Shown in pieces: positions 1 to 8,016 of a stretch of DNA of 10,135 nt. How positions within the stretch are numbered: the stretch's first letter is position 1; each line of letters opens with the position of its first letter. The stretch spans positions 63,799 to 73,933 of the forward strand of contig NZ_LECR01000010.1 in NCBI RefSeq assembly GCF_001602625.1, read 5' to 3'. The DNA comes from Sodalis-like endosymbiont of Proechinophthirus fluctus. Its GTDB lineage: Bacteria > Pseudomonadota > Gammaproteobacteria > Enterobacterales > Enterobacteriaceae. The position numbers were made by a program, and so were the translations under genes. The notes beneath the pieces are model-generated. The model had not been told where the DNA came from and did no database searches. It saw nothing but the letters and a program-made list of their open reading frames with translations.

Positions 1-1992
1 GATCTGGTTGATAGCGTGATGGCGCGCGCTGGCATTACGCGCTGGACGCTGCTCGGTAGTACCAAAGGCAGCTCGCTGGAGCTGTTGCGGTTCCGACATC
101 CGTTCATGAGCTTCGATGTGCCGGTCATCCTGGGTCAACATGTCACGCTGGACGTGGGTACTGGGGCGGTGCATACAGCCCCAGGGCATGGCCCAGAAGA
201 CTACGTCGTCGGCCAGCAATACAGTCTGGAAGTCGCTAATCCGGTCGGTCCCGATGGCTGCTATCTGCCAGGTACGCTGCCTGCGCTGGACGATTTGCAG
301 GTCTTTAAAGCCGATGATGTAGTCATCAGCCTGCTTCGCGACAGTGGTGCCTTACTGCACGCAGAAAGGATACAGCACAGCTATCCGCACTGCTGGCGCC
401 ATAAAACGCCGATTATCTTTCGCGCCACGCCGCAGTGGTTCGTTAGCATGGATCAGCGCGGCCTGCGCAAGCAGTCGCTGGCAGAGATCAAAGACGTGCA
501 GTGGATCCCCGGCTGGGGTCAGGCACGCATTAAAACCATGGTCGCCAACCGTCCCGACTGGTGTATTTCACGTCAGCGCACCTGGGGCGTGCCGATGGCA
601 CTGTTCATGCATAACGAGACCGAAGCGTTGCATCCGCGCACTATCGAACTGATGGAAATGGTAGCGCAGCGGGTCGAGCAAGGTGGTATTCAGGCCTGGT
701 GGGATTTGGAACCGGCTGAGATTTTAGGTGACGATGCCGCTCATTATCACAAAGTGCCGGATACTCTCGACGTTTGGTTCGACTCCGGCTCCACCCACTC
801 CTCCGTGATGGCGGTGCGGCCAGAATTTAAAGGTCATGCGCTAGACATGTACCTGGAAGGATCTGACCAGTATCGCGGCTGGTTCATGTCATCGCTGATG
901 ATCTCAACCGCCATGCACGGCAAGACACCCTATCGACAGGTGTTGACCCACGGATTTACTGTCGATGGGCAGGGACGAAAAATGTCCAAATCGGTGGGCA
1001 ATGTAGTCAGTCCGCAGCGGGTTATGGATAAGCTAGGAGCGGATATCCTTCGTCTCTGGGTTGCCTCCACCGATTATACTGGCGAGATGGCGGTGTCCGG
1101 TGAGATTCTCAAGCGATCCGCCGACGCCTATCGCCGCATTCGTAACACTGCGCGTTTCCTGCTGGCCAACCTGAATGGTTTCGATCCGGCGCGCCACAGC
1201 GTCAGCGCGGAGCAGATGGTGGTGCTGGACCGCTGGGCAGTGGGTCGGGCGCAGGCGGCGCAGGCGGAGATCGTCGCTGCTTATGACAGCTATGATTTCC
1301 ATAATGTCGTGCAGTGCATGATGCAGTTCTGTTCCGTTGAGATGGGCTCTTTTTACCTGGATATCATCAAGGACCGCCAGTACACCACCAAAGCAGACAG
1401 TATCGCCCGCCACAGTTGCCAGACCGTGCTGTACCATATCATCGAGGCCCTAGTGCGCTGGATGGCGCCCATTATGTCGTTCACCGCTGATGAGATCTGG
1501 GGCTTTATGCCGGGTGAACGGGCGCAATATGTCTTTACCGAAGAGTGGTATGATGGTCTGTTCGGACTGGATGCTACCCAGCCGATGAACGATGCTTATT
1601 GGCAAACTTTTCTGCAGGTACGCAGCGAAACCAACAAGGTTATTGAGCAGGCTCGGGCGGACAAGCGTATCGGCGGTTCTCTGGAGGCCCACGTCACTCT
1701 GTATGCGGAACCAGCCCTTGCTGTCTTGCTGCGCGAATTGGGCGATGAACTCTACTTCGCGCTTCTGACCTCAAGCGCGGTCGTAGCGGATTATGGCGAC
1801 GCCGGCGATGATGCGGTGCAGTGTGAGGGGCTTAAAGAGTTGAAGATTGCCTTGGCAAAAGCCGAAGGGGAAAAATGCCCGCGCTGCTGGCATTATGAGA
1901 CGAATACAGGTCAGCATGACGATCATCCGGAAATTTGTGGTCGCTGTGTCACCAATGTGGCTGGCCCCGGCGAAGAGCGTAAGTTTGTCTAA
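1..1992 (+). CDS. ileS: Isoleucyl-tRNA synthetase, C-terminal 663 residues (5' end outside window)
   Basis: Class I aminoacyl-tRNA synthetase that charges tRNA-Ile with isoleucine in the cytoplasm. The frame is open from base 1, so the gene starts upstream; the ATG at 16 is internal. If the total length equals the 938 residues of the E. coli enzyme, the first codon here is residue 276. That numbering puts the KMSKS loop (979-993) at K602 and the C-terminal zinc cysteines (codons at 1876, 1885, 1936, 1945) at 901, 904, 921 and 924, as in E. coli. The visible part holds most of the CP1 editing domain ([16 protein letters not shown]), the catalytic-core segments [13 protein letters not shown] and [12 protein letters not shown], the anticodon-binding helical domain, and the zinc finger CPRCWHY...ICGRC. 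E. coli has DQHRGWF where this protein has DQYRGWF, probably a tolerated change. No lesion is visible. The stop TAA shares its last base with the lspA start, so the two are translationally coupled. Confidence 0.97.
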   Translation, partial: DLVDSVMARAGITRWTLLGSTKGSSLELLRFRHPFMSFDVPVILGQHVTLDVGTGAVHTAPGHGPEDYVVGQQYSLEVANPVGPDGCYLPGTLPALDDLQVFKADDVVISLLRDSGALLHAERIQHSYPHCWRHKTPIIFRATPQWFVSMDQRGLRKQSLAEIKDVQWIPGWGQARIKTMVANRPDWCISRQRTWGVPMALFMHNETEALHPRTIELMEMVAQRVEQGGIQAWWDLEPAEILGDDAAHYHKVPDTLDVWFDSGSTHSSVMAVRPEFKGHALDMYLEGSDQYRGWFMSSLMISTAMHGKTPYRQVLTHGFTVDGQGRKMSKSVGNVVSPQRVMDKLGADILRLWVASTDYTGEMAVSGEILKRSADAYRRIRNTARFLLANLNGFDPARHSVSAEQMVVLDRWAVGRAQAAQAEIVAAYDSYDFHNVVQCMMQFCSVEMGSFYLDIIKDRQYTTKADSIARHSCQTVLYHIIEALVRWMAPIMSFTADEIWGFMPGERAQYVFTEEWYDGLFGLDATQPMNDAYWQTFLQVRSETNKVIEQARADKRIGGSLEAHVTLYAEPALAVLLRELGDELYFALLTSSAVVADYGDAGDDAVQCEGLKELKIALAKAEGEKCPRCWHYETNTGQHDDHPEICGRCVTNVAGPGEERKFV

Positions 1993-2498
1993 TGAATAAA
2001 ACGATAATGTCCACGGGACTACGCTGGTTTTGGCTGGCGCTGTTGGTTCTAGTGCTGGATCTCGGCAGCAAACAGTGGGTCATGGCACATTTCTGGCTTG
2101 GCGAGTCGGTGCCGATTATCCCGTTTATCAATTTTACCTATGCCCATAATCCGGGCGCCGCCTTCAGTTTCCTAGCGGACAAAGGAGGATGGCAACGCTG
2201 GGCGTTCTCCTCTATAGCGGTGATCATCGCGGTGGTACTGATGGTGATGATGTATCGTTCAAATAAGCGGGCTAGGCTGTCTAACACCGCCTACGCGATG
2301 ATTATCGGTGGCGCGTTGGGCAATCTTTTTGACCGGATGGTGCACAGCGTGGTGATCGACTTTATTGATTTCTATGTCAGCGATTGGCACTGGCCCACGT
2401 TTAACGTGGCGGATACAGGCATTTGCATTGGTGCCGTACTGATCGCGCTGGATGGCTTTTGTCGTCCCGCTGACAAAACTACCAGGCAGAAAGAGTGA
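1992..2498 (+). CDS. lspA: Lipoprotein signal peptidase (signal peptidase II)
   Basis: Inner-membrane aspartyl protease that removes the signal peptide from diacylglyceryl-modified prolipoproteins. The product is 168 residues (E. coli about 164). Four hydrophobic segments are visible at roughly residues 10-27, 69-88, 97-114 and 137-156. The catalytic aspartates are D123 (VVIDFIDFY) and D141 (FNVADTGI); the conserved N53-x-G-A-A-F-S-F motif and the [10 protein letters not shown] motif (residues 106-115) are present. The ATG overlaps the ileS stop in TAATG, the usual arrangement for this pair and the reason for choosing this start. The C-terminus ([12 protein letters not shown]) is a polar tail slightly longer than in E. 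coli. The next gene, fkpB, begins 5 bp after the stop and is broken. All catalytic residues are present, so the gene should be functional. Confidence 0.96.
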   Translation: MNKTIMSTGLRWFWLALLVLVLDLGSKQWVMAHFWLGESVPIIPFINFTYAHNPGAAFSFLADKGGWQRWAFSSIAVIIAVVLMVMMYRSNKRARLSNTAYAMIIGGALGNLFDRMVHSVVIDFIDFYVSDWHWPTFNVADTGICIGAVLIALDGFCRPADKTTRQKE

Positions 2499-2502
2499 AT
2501 TG

Positions 2503-2960
2503 ATGACTAATCATGCCGTACAACCGGGCAACGCAGTATTGCTGCATTTTGATCTTAAATTAGCAGGCAGGCAACTGGCCGATTCGACCCAGTGCGAGAA
2601 TAAACCGGCGCTTTTTCAGCTCGAGGGGACGGCGGCAGCTTGTCCGCCGGGTTGGAGCAGGCACTGCTCGGCCTACTTGAAGGAGAACGGAAAAACTTCT
2701 CCTTGGCGCCGGAGTTGGCGTTCGGTCTGCCCAACCCCGATCTCATCTAGTTTTATTCGCGCCTTAATTTCATTGAGACCGGCGTGCCTGACATGGGTAT
2801 CATTATGCTGTTTACCGGTATTAACAGCAACGAAATGTTGGGGCTGATTAGCGACGTGGTAGAAGGCTCTATCACCGTAGACTTCAATCATCATTTCGCC
2901 GGTAGAGTAGTTTAGTTCGATATCGAAGTACTGGCAATTGACCCGCAACTGGAGGCGAAA
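2503..2960 (+). pseudogene. fkpB: FKBP-type peptidyl-prolyl isomerase (SlpA family), broken by a frameshift and two amber codons
   Basis: The intact family member is a cytoplasmic SlpA-type prolyl cis-trans isomerase/chaperone of about 149 residues, encoded between lspA and ispH in enterics. The first frame (ATG 2503) gives MTNHAVQPGNAVLLHFDLKL and continues to KPALFQL at about 2622. A net -1 shift at about 2623-2628 (run GAGGGGAC) moves the rest into the next frame, which reads [34 protein letters not shown], then TAG at 2748-2750, then [38 protein letters not shown] at 2913-2915, and [14 protein letters not shown]. The first amber stands where E. coli has glutamine (LIQYFS). The original stop after LEA is also gone: the frame runs into ispH and ends at 2979-2981. 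Homology spans the full gene with no large deletion, which points to recent inactivation. Coordinates mark the homologous extent. Confidence 0.93.
2951..2956 (+). promoter_or_regulatory. Ribosome binding site deciding the ispH start
   Basis: GGAGGC lies 5-6 bases before the ATG at 2962, inside the decayed 3' end of fkpB. It supports 2962 rather than the upstream in-frame ATG at 2938, which would add eight residues (MTRNWRRK) not found in IspH proteins and which encodes part of the old FkpB C-terminus. Confidence 0.7.
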
Positions 2961-2961
2961 G

Positions 2962-3921
2962 ATGCGTGTACTACTGGCTAATCCGCGCGGATTTTGCGCT
3001 GGTGTTGATCGGGCAATCAGTATCGTTGAGCGCGCGCTGGAAATTTATGGCGCGCCCATTTATGTGGGCCATGAAGTGGTACATAATCGCTACGTAGTCG
3101 ATACGCTGCGCCAGCAGGGGGCTATTTTCATTGAGCAAATCGCTGAAGTGCCTGATGGCTCAATCCTGATTTTCTCCGCTCACGGCGTTTCCCAGGCGGT
3201 ACGGGCAGAGGCGCGCGGCCGCGATTTGATCGTGTTTGACGCTACCTGCCCGTTAGTGACCAAGGTGCATATGGAGGTCGCCCGAGCCAGCCGTAAGGGG
3301 ACTGAGGCCATTCTGATTGGCCATAAAGGTCATCCAGAAGTGGAAGGCACCATGGGGCAATACAACAACCCAGACGGCGCGATGTATCTGGTCGAATCGC
3401 CGGAGGATATCTGGCATCTTAACGTCAAAAACGTCGATAATCTGTGCTTTATGACCCAGACGACGCTGTCGGTAGATGACACCTCTGATGTGATTGACGC
3501 GCTGCGCACGCGGTTCCCCACGATTATCGGGCCGCGCAAAGACGATATTTGCTACGCTACCACTAACCGCCAGGAAGCGGTGCGCAATCTGGCCACCGAT
3601 GCCGATGTGGTGCTGGTGGTCGGCTCGAAAAACTCCTCTAACTCCAACCGGCTAGCGGAGCTGGTCCAGCGAATCGGAAAGCCGGCCTATCTGATTGACA
3701 GCGCCGGCGACATTCAGGAAAGCTGGCTGCAGGGCACACAGACAATCGGCGTCACCGCCGGCGCTTCGGCGCCGAATATCCTGGTGCAGCAGGTAATCGA
3801 ACGCCTATTCTCACTGGGCGCCGAAGACGCTCAAGAGCTTATCGGCCGCGAGGAAAATATTGTCTTTGAAGTGCCGAAAGAGCTGCGGGTCGACGTAAAG
3901 GACGTAAAGATGGTAGAATAA
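2962..3921 (+). CDS. ispH: 4-hydroxy-3-methylbut-2-enyl diphosphate reductase
   Basis: Last enzyme of the MEP (non-mevalonate) isoprenoid pathway: it reduces HMBPP to isopentenyl and dimethylallyl diphosphate using a [4Fe-4S] cluster in the cytoplasm. The product is 319 residues (E. coli 316). All hallmark residues fall at the E. coli numbers: cluster ligands C12 ([12 protein letters not shown]), C96 ([11 protein letters not shown]) and C197 ([13 protein letters not shown]); substrate residues H41, H74 and H124; the proton donor E126 (GHPEVEGT); T167; S225-S226-N227 (NSSNSNR); and S269 (TAGASAP). The start at 2962 is set by the ribosome binding site just upstream and by the family N-terminus ([12 protein letters not shown]). 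The C-terminus ends VKDVKMVE, three residues longer than in E. coli. The gene is intact although its immediate upstream operon partner is dead. No separate promoter is obvious, so it is probably still carried on the ileS-lspA transcript. Confidence 0.97.
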   Translation: MRVLLANPRGFCAGVDRAISIVERALEIYGAPIYVGHEVVHNRYVVDTLRQQGAIFIEQIAEVPDGSILIFSAHGVSQAVRAEARGRDLIVFDATCPLVTKVHMEVARASRKGTEAILIGHKGHPEVEGTMGQYNNPDGAMYLVESPEDIWHLNVKNVDNLCFMTQTTLSVDDTSDVIDALRTRFPTIIGPRKDDICYATTNRQEAVRNLATDADVVLVVGSKNSSNSNRLAELVQRIGKPAYLIDSAGDIQESWLQGTQTIGVTAGASAPNILVQQVIERLFSLGAEDAQELIGREENIVFEVPKELRVDVKDVKMVE

Positions 3922-3984
3922 GGCCACTATCGCCGTCTTGCCTGCCTTGTGCTTTCGTAACGGCGTTCACCTCGCCAGCGCGGA

Positions 3985-4149
3985 TTAAGCGAACTGGAAA
4001 CGGTATGTTGGCGTGCCAATAGTGCCAGTGACAACCTGTAGTAGCGCGCTGTCCCGCTCGCCGGACGTACCTGACCGATAAAATGTCTCCATCCTGACCT
4101 CATCTTTGGCTTCCTGATAAGTGCTAAGTGTAGTCGCCTTACGCGACAT
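3985..4149 (-). CDS. Short unrecognised open frame (54 codons), doubtful
   Basis: Minus-strand ATG at 4149-4147 running to TAA at 3987-3985. The predicted peptide begins MSRKATTLSTYQEAKDEV and ends TPTYRFQFA. It is polar and has no membrane segment, signal peptide or motif that I recognise. No ribosome binding site precedes the ATG. A frame of this length is expected by chance in DNA of this composition, so I list it only because it is the longest open frame in an otherwise empty spacer. It could also be a fragment of a lost gene. Confidence 0.13.
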   Translation of the reverse strand: MSRKATTLSTYQEAKDEVRMETFYRSGTSGERDSALLQVVTGTIGTPTYRFQFA

Positions 4150-4228
4150 AGAAAGCTTAAATACGCATTTTATAAATATTCAATTTGCTCGGCGCAAAAA
4201 TGTAGTCTGTATGCGGCGTAGCTTATCC

Positions 4229-4256
4229 TTTGCACGCCTGAGTGCAAATTTATAAT
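4229..4256 (+). promoter_or_regulatory. Candidate dapB promoter with a dyad over the -35/spacer region
   Basis: A perfect consensus -10 hexamer, TATAAT, lies at 4251-4256, about 90 bases before the dapB ATG. The -35 is weak (TTGCAC at 4230-4235 with a 15-base spacer, or TTTGCA at 4229-4234 with 16). Directly upstream of the -10 is a perfect inverted repeat, TTTGCAC (4229-4235) and GTGCAAA (4242-4248), with 6 bases between. A strong -10 with a poor -35 and a dyad is the layout of an activator- or repressor-controlled promoter. In E. coli, dapB is activated by ArgP and turned down by lysine; whether this dyad is an ArgP site is inference. Confidence 0.5.
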
Positions 4257-4331
4257 CACTACGGATTTCTGCTGGCGGCGTCGCGTCGTCGCTCCGGAAC
4301 GGGTTAAACCTGAGAATAACTGACAAGATAA

Positions 4332-5168
<837 letters not shown>

Positions 5169-5220
5169 GGAATTTATCTGAATTAATCGCCTGACGTATT
5201 CGTTTTAATAGATTATTTAC

Positions 5221-5238
5221 AATGAATAATTATGGTAA
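5221..5238 (+). promoter_or_regulatory. Possible ARG box (weak)
   Basis: AATGAATAATTATGGTAA matches 13 of the 16 constrained positions of the ArgR operator consensus (W-N-TGAAT-WWWW-ATTCA-N-W): the left half is perfect and three positions of the right half fail. It lies about 400 bases before carA and just after dapB, an unusual place, so it may be chance in AT-rich DNA. Confidence 0.25.
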
Positions 5239-5388
5239 AAGGCGCCATAGTTCTCTCTTTTTTTCTACTTAAGTTAATTTCATGCCTAAATGGCCATGTT
5301 TATCATTAAACGTAGGATTATGCAGCGCGATGGGCGGTTTTCTTCGCCAAAAGGTACGGAAGAGTATCCATTGCCCCCCGACGCTATT

Positions 5389-5423
5389 AAAATAGCCGAG
5401 CAGCCGTTTTCCTGGGCTTTTTT
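5389..5423 (+). terminator. Possible rho-independent terminator downstream of dapB
   Basis: AAAATAGCC (5389-5397) can pair with GGCTTTTTT (5415-5423) around one T-T mismatch, with a 17-base loop, and the right arm ends in a T run. The stem is AT-rich and the loop long, so it would be weak. It lies 220 bases past the dapB stop, and the same stretch could instead belong to the carAB promoter region. Confidence 0.28.
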
Positions 5424-5582
5424 ATCCTCTTTTTAAGCCGTTCATGCCATCATTAACATTAAAGTGGATGAAATCAGATAAAAAATCCTTTTAGGATAGA
5501 AAAGTACATGTTCATCATTTAGATTGTGCCCAATTTGCCAGAATTCTACCTTACAGGTGATTTTTGCATCGATTCATACCAT

Positions 5583-5610
5583 TTGAATGAATTAATATAT
5601 AAAATATAAT
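5583..5610 (+). promoter_or_regulatory. carAB P2-like promoter overlapped by an ARG box
   Basis: The -35 TTGAAT (5583-5588) and consensus -10 TATAAT (5605-5610) are separated by 16 bases, about 24 bases before the carA start region. An 18-base ARG-box match at 5586-5603 (AATGAATTAATATATAAA) fits 14 of 16 constrained positions and covers the -35 and spacer, where ArgR would block polymerase. In E. coli the arginine-repressed carAB promoter P2 sits in the same position with ArgR sites over it. Here the promoter outlives the genes it served. Confidence 0.55.
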
Positions 5611-5633
5611 AACGTAATATTAATTTTACGGTG

Positions 5634-6670
5634 TTGTTATAAGGTCAGCGCTGCTGCTTCTGGAAGATAGAACCCAATTCCACGGTCGGGCTATGGGGCA
5701 GAGGGCACGGCGGTAGGGGAAGTAGTTTTCAATACGTTACTTACTAGTTATCAAGAAATTCTCACTGATCCTTCTTATTTCTGTCAAATCGTTATCATCA
5801 CTTATCTCCATATCGGCAATGCCGGCACTAACTAATGGAGCAGACAACAAATCACCTCGCGTGTAGGCGCTGGTGATTCGCGACCTGCCGACTCATCGCC
5901 AGCAAATTTAGAGATACGCTGTCGTCACTCTCGGACTACTTGAAGTAGCAGAATATTGTCGGCATCGCCGATATCGATACCCGTAAGCTGACGTGTCTAT
6001 TGCGGAAAAAAGGGCGCCAAACGGCTGTATCATCGCTGGTGATAGTCCGAATGAGTAGCTGGCGCTTCGCAAGGCCAGCGAACTTATCATGTGGTTGCCT
6101 ATGATTACGGGATTAAGTGCAATAGCATGCGCATACTAGTGGATCGCGGCTGCCGCTTGGCGGTTTATGCCGACGCAGACGACGGCTGATAACGGTGCTG
6201 GCGATGGATCCCGATGGCATTTTCCTAGCCATCGGTCCGGAAGATCCGGCGCCCTGCGATTACGCGATCACCGCTATCAAAACTTTCATTATCACCGATA
6301 TTTCGCTGTTCGACATTTGCCTGGGCCACCAATTGCTGGCGCTGGGCCGGCCAGCGGCGCCAAGACGGTGAAGATGAAATTCGGTCACCACGGCGGGCAA
6401 CATCCGGTAAAAAATCTTGCGGTCGACTACTTGGTGATGATTACTGCCTAGAACTACGGCTTCGCGGTGGATAAGAAAACGCTGCCTGCCATGTTGTAAC
6501 TTATGCCTCACCGTTTGACGGCATGCTATAGGACTTGCACCGTACTGACAAACCGGCATTCAGCTTCCAAGGGTACCCCGAGCGAGGCCATCCCTGGCCC
6601 ATACAAAACCACCCCATTATTCGACCATTTTATCGAGCTCATCAACGCTTATCGCTTACAACTTAGCGCA
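5634..6670 (+). pseudogene. carA: Carbamoyl-phosphate synthetase small (glutaminase) subunit, degraded
   Basis: Intact CarA (382 residues in E. coli) hydrolyses glutamine and passes ammonia to CarB. Here homology is spread over all three frames. [18 protein letters not shown] is followed by a one-base loss in a G run at about 5694-5697. The next frame reads [10 protein letters not shown]...[10 protein letters not shown]...HIGNAGTN and stops at 5833. Then come fragments ALVIRDLP after a TAG at 5864, GIADIDTRKLT, and after another shift VAYDYG...[13 protein letters not shown]. About 50 codons of the domain linker are missing just before that last block (near 6093). The glutaminase domain keeps the nucleophile cysteine (TGC 6318-6320, [12 protein letters not shown]), but the catalytic histidine of the QGHPE motif is tyrosine (TAC 6574-6576, FSFQGYPE). 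Another TAG (6449) replaces glutamine before NYGFAVDKKTLP. Start is placed at TTG 5634 by alignment to the TTG start of E. coli carA. The gene cannot yield an active product. Confidence 0.95.
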
Positions 6671-7092
6671 ATCAGGAGCCTGAAATGCCAAAACGTACCA
6701 ATATAATACAGTATCCTGATCCTGGGCGCTGGCCCGATCGTTATCGGACAGGTGTGCTAGTTCGATTGTTCCCGCACACAAGCGTGCAAAGCTCTGCTGC
6801 GCGAATAGGGCTATCGTGTGGTGTTGGTAACTTCTAACTCTGCCACCATTATTACTAACCACAGCACCAGTATAGCCGATGCAACCTATTTCGAGCCTAT
6901 TTACTGGGAAGTAGTACGAAAAATTATCGAAAAAGAGCGGCCGGATGCGCTGTTTTGCCAACCATGCGCAGCCAAGACGGCGCTGAAATGTACCTTGAAG
7001 CTAGAGCGTGAAGAGGTACTAAAAGCGTTCGTCGTGGAGATGATTGTCACCACCGCTGACGTGATCGACATGGCGGAAAACCGCCATTGCTT

Positions 7093-7125
7093 TGATAATG
7101 CAATGACCGATAAAGAATATCAAAT
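7093..7125 (+). repeat. 33-bp direct repeat, source copy
   Basis: Identical to 7574-7606 over 33 bases (begins TGATAATGCAATGACC, ends GAATATCAAAT). This copy is the original: it reads in frame as CarB residues [12 protein letters not shown] and spans the junction of the first large carB deletion, between E. coli residues 136 and 257. Confidence 0.95.
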
Positions 7126-7573
7126 TATATATAACGCCTCGATGGCGGCATTGCGTGAAATAGGCGCCGAAACTGGCAAACGTCTAGTTAGTTCTCAGTC
7201 AATCCGAAAACAGGCTGGCTTATCATTATCGAGATGAACCCGTACATTTCCCTCTCCTCCGCGCTGGCGTCCAATACGACCACCGGCTTTCCCATCGCAA
7301 ATGTGGCCGCCAAGTTGGCGGTAGGGTATATACCCTGATGAGCTGATGAACGACATTACCATCGGCTGCATGCCATCCTCCTTCGAGCTGTCAATCGACT
7401 ATGTCGTGACCAAAATTCCGCGCTTCAACTTTGAGAAATTTATGGGCACCAACGATCGTCTGACCATACAGATGAAATCGGTGGATGAAGTCATAGCTAT
7501 CAGCCGTATCCAGCAGGAGTCTCTGCAAAAATCGCTGCGTGGGATGGAAGTCGGCAGGCGCCAGCGGCTTCGA

Positions 7574-7606
7574 TGATAATGCAATGACCGATAAAGAATA
7601 TCAAAT
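7574..7606 (+). repeat. 33-bp direct repeat, ectopic copy inserted in carB
   Basis: Second copy of 7093-7125, placed where CarB should read GFDPKVxLDDPEA. Flanks are GGCTTCGA on the left and CCAAGGTCAATCTCGACG on the right, so it splits the FD-P codons and shifts the frame. Both sites share a TT(T/C)GAT tract, a likely anchor for a template switch. Confidence 0.93.
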
Positions 7607-7861
7607 CCAAGGTCAATCTCGACGATCCTGAAGCGTTGACTATCCTGCGGCGCGAGCAGAAGGACGCGCCAGAGGCGAGCGTATTTGGTATGTGGCGGAT
7701 GCTTTCCTCGCCAGCATGTCGGTGGACAGCGTGTTCAACCCGACTAATCTGCCGCTGGTTCCTTATGCAAATCGAGGAGCTGGTTAAGCTGGAAAACGAC
7801 GTGGCGGAGTAGGGTATTGTTACCGCCATTAGCGCCGATTATCCGCGCCAGTTGAAACGCA

Positions 7862-7905
7862 AGGGCTCCGCCGATGCGGGGCTAGGGCTCCGCCGATGCG
7901 GGGCT
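7862..7905 (+). repeat. Perfect 22-bp tandem duplication in carB
   Basis: The 22-base unit AGGGCTCCGCCGATGCG-GGGCT occurs twice head to tail (7862-7883 and 7884-7905) with no mismatch. The unit corresponds to the KGFADARL stretch of CarB, present once in the E. coli gene. Since 22 is not a multiple of 3, it is also a frameshift. Confidence 0.95.
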
Positions 7906-7980
7906 GGCTGCTATGGTGAGCGTGGCAGAGGCGGAAATTCGCAAATTACGCGAAAGCTACAACCTGCACTTGGTCTATAA

Positions 7981-8016
7981 GCAGGTGAATACCTGAAAGC
8001 GGGTAGATTACCTGAG
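7981..8016 (+). repeat. Imperfect 18-bp tandem duplication in carB
   Basis: GCAGGTGAATACCTGAAA (7981-7998) is followed by GCGGGTAGATTACCTGAG (7999-8016). With a one-base gap most positions match. E. coli CarB has this segment (KRVDTCAAEF) once, and extra length is seen here, so a decayed duplication older than the 22-bp one is the likely reading. Confidence 0.5.

Larger units (their letters stand above)
5169..5633. other. Intergenic regulatory spacer, dapB to carA remnant
   Basis: About 465 bases, AT-rich, close to the dapB-carA distance in E. coli, where it contains the tandem carAB promoters P1 (pyrimidine/purine control) and P2 (arginine control). No gene is seen. Recognisable items are a possible ARG box just after dapB, a possible terminator hairpin near 5389-5423, and a P2-like promoter overlapped by an ARG box at 5583-5610. 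I could not place a P1 equivalent with confidence. Confidence 0.6.

Noticed and set aside
1033..1692. Long minus-strand open frames opposite ileS (also opposite dapB, carAB and folA)
   Set aside because: They are codon-bias shadows of conserved sense genes; their translations resemble no family I know and they lack ribosome binding sites.
7093..7606. 33-bp repeats as attachment sites or ends of a mobile element
   Set aside because: The sequence is CarB coding sequence, the DNA between the copies is ordinary carB, and there is no transposase, integrase or terminal inverted repeat.
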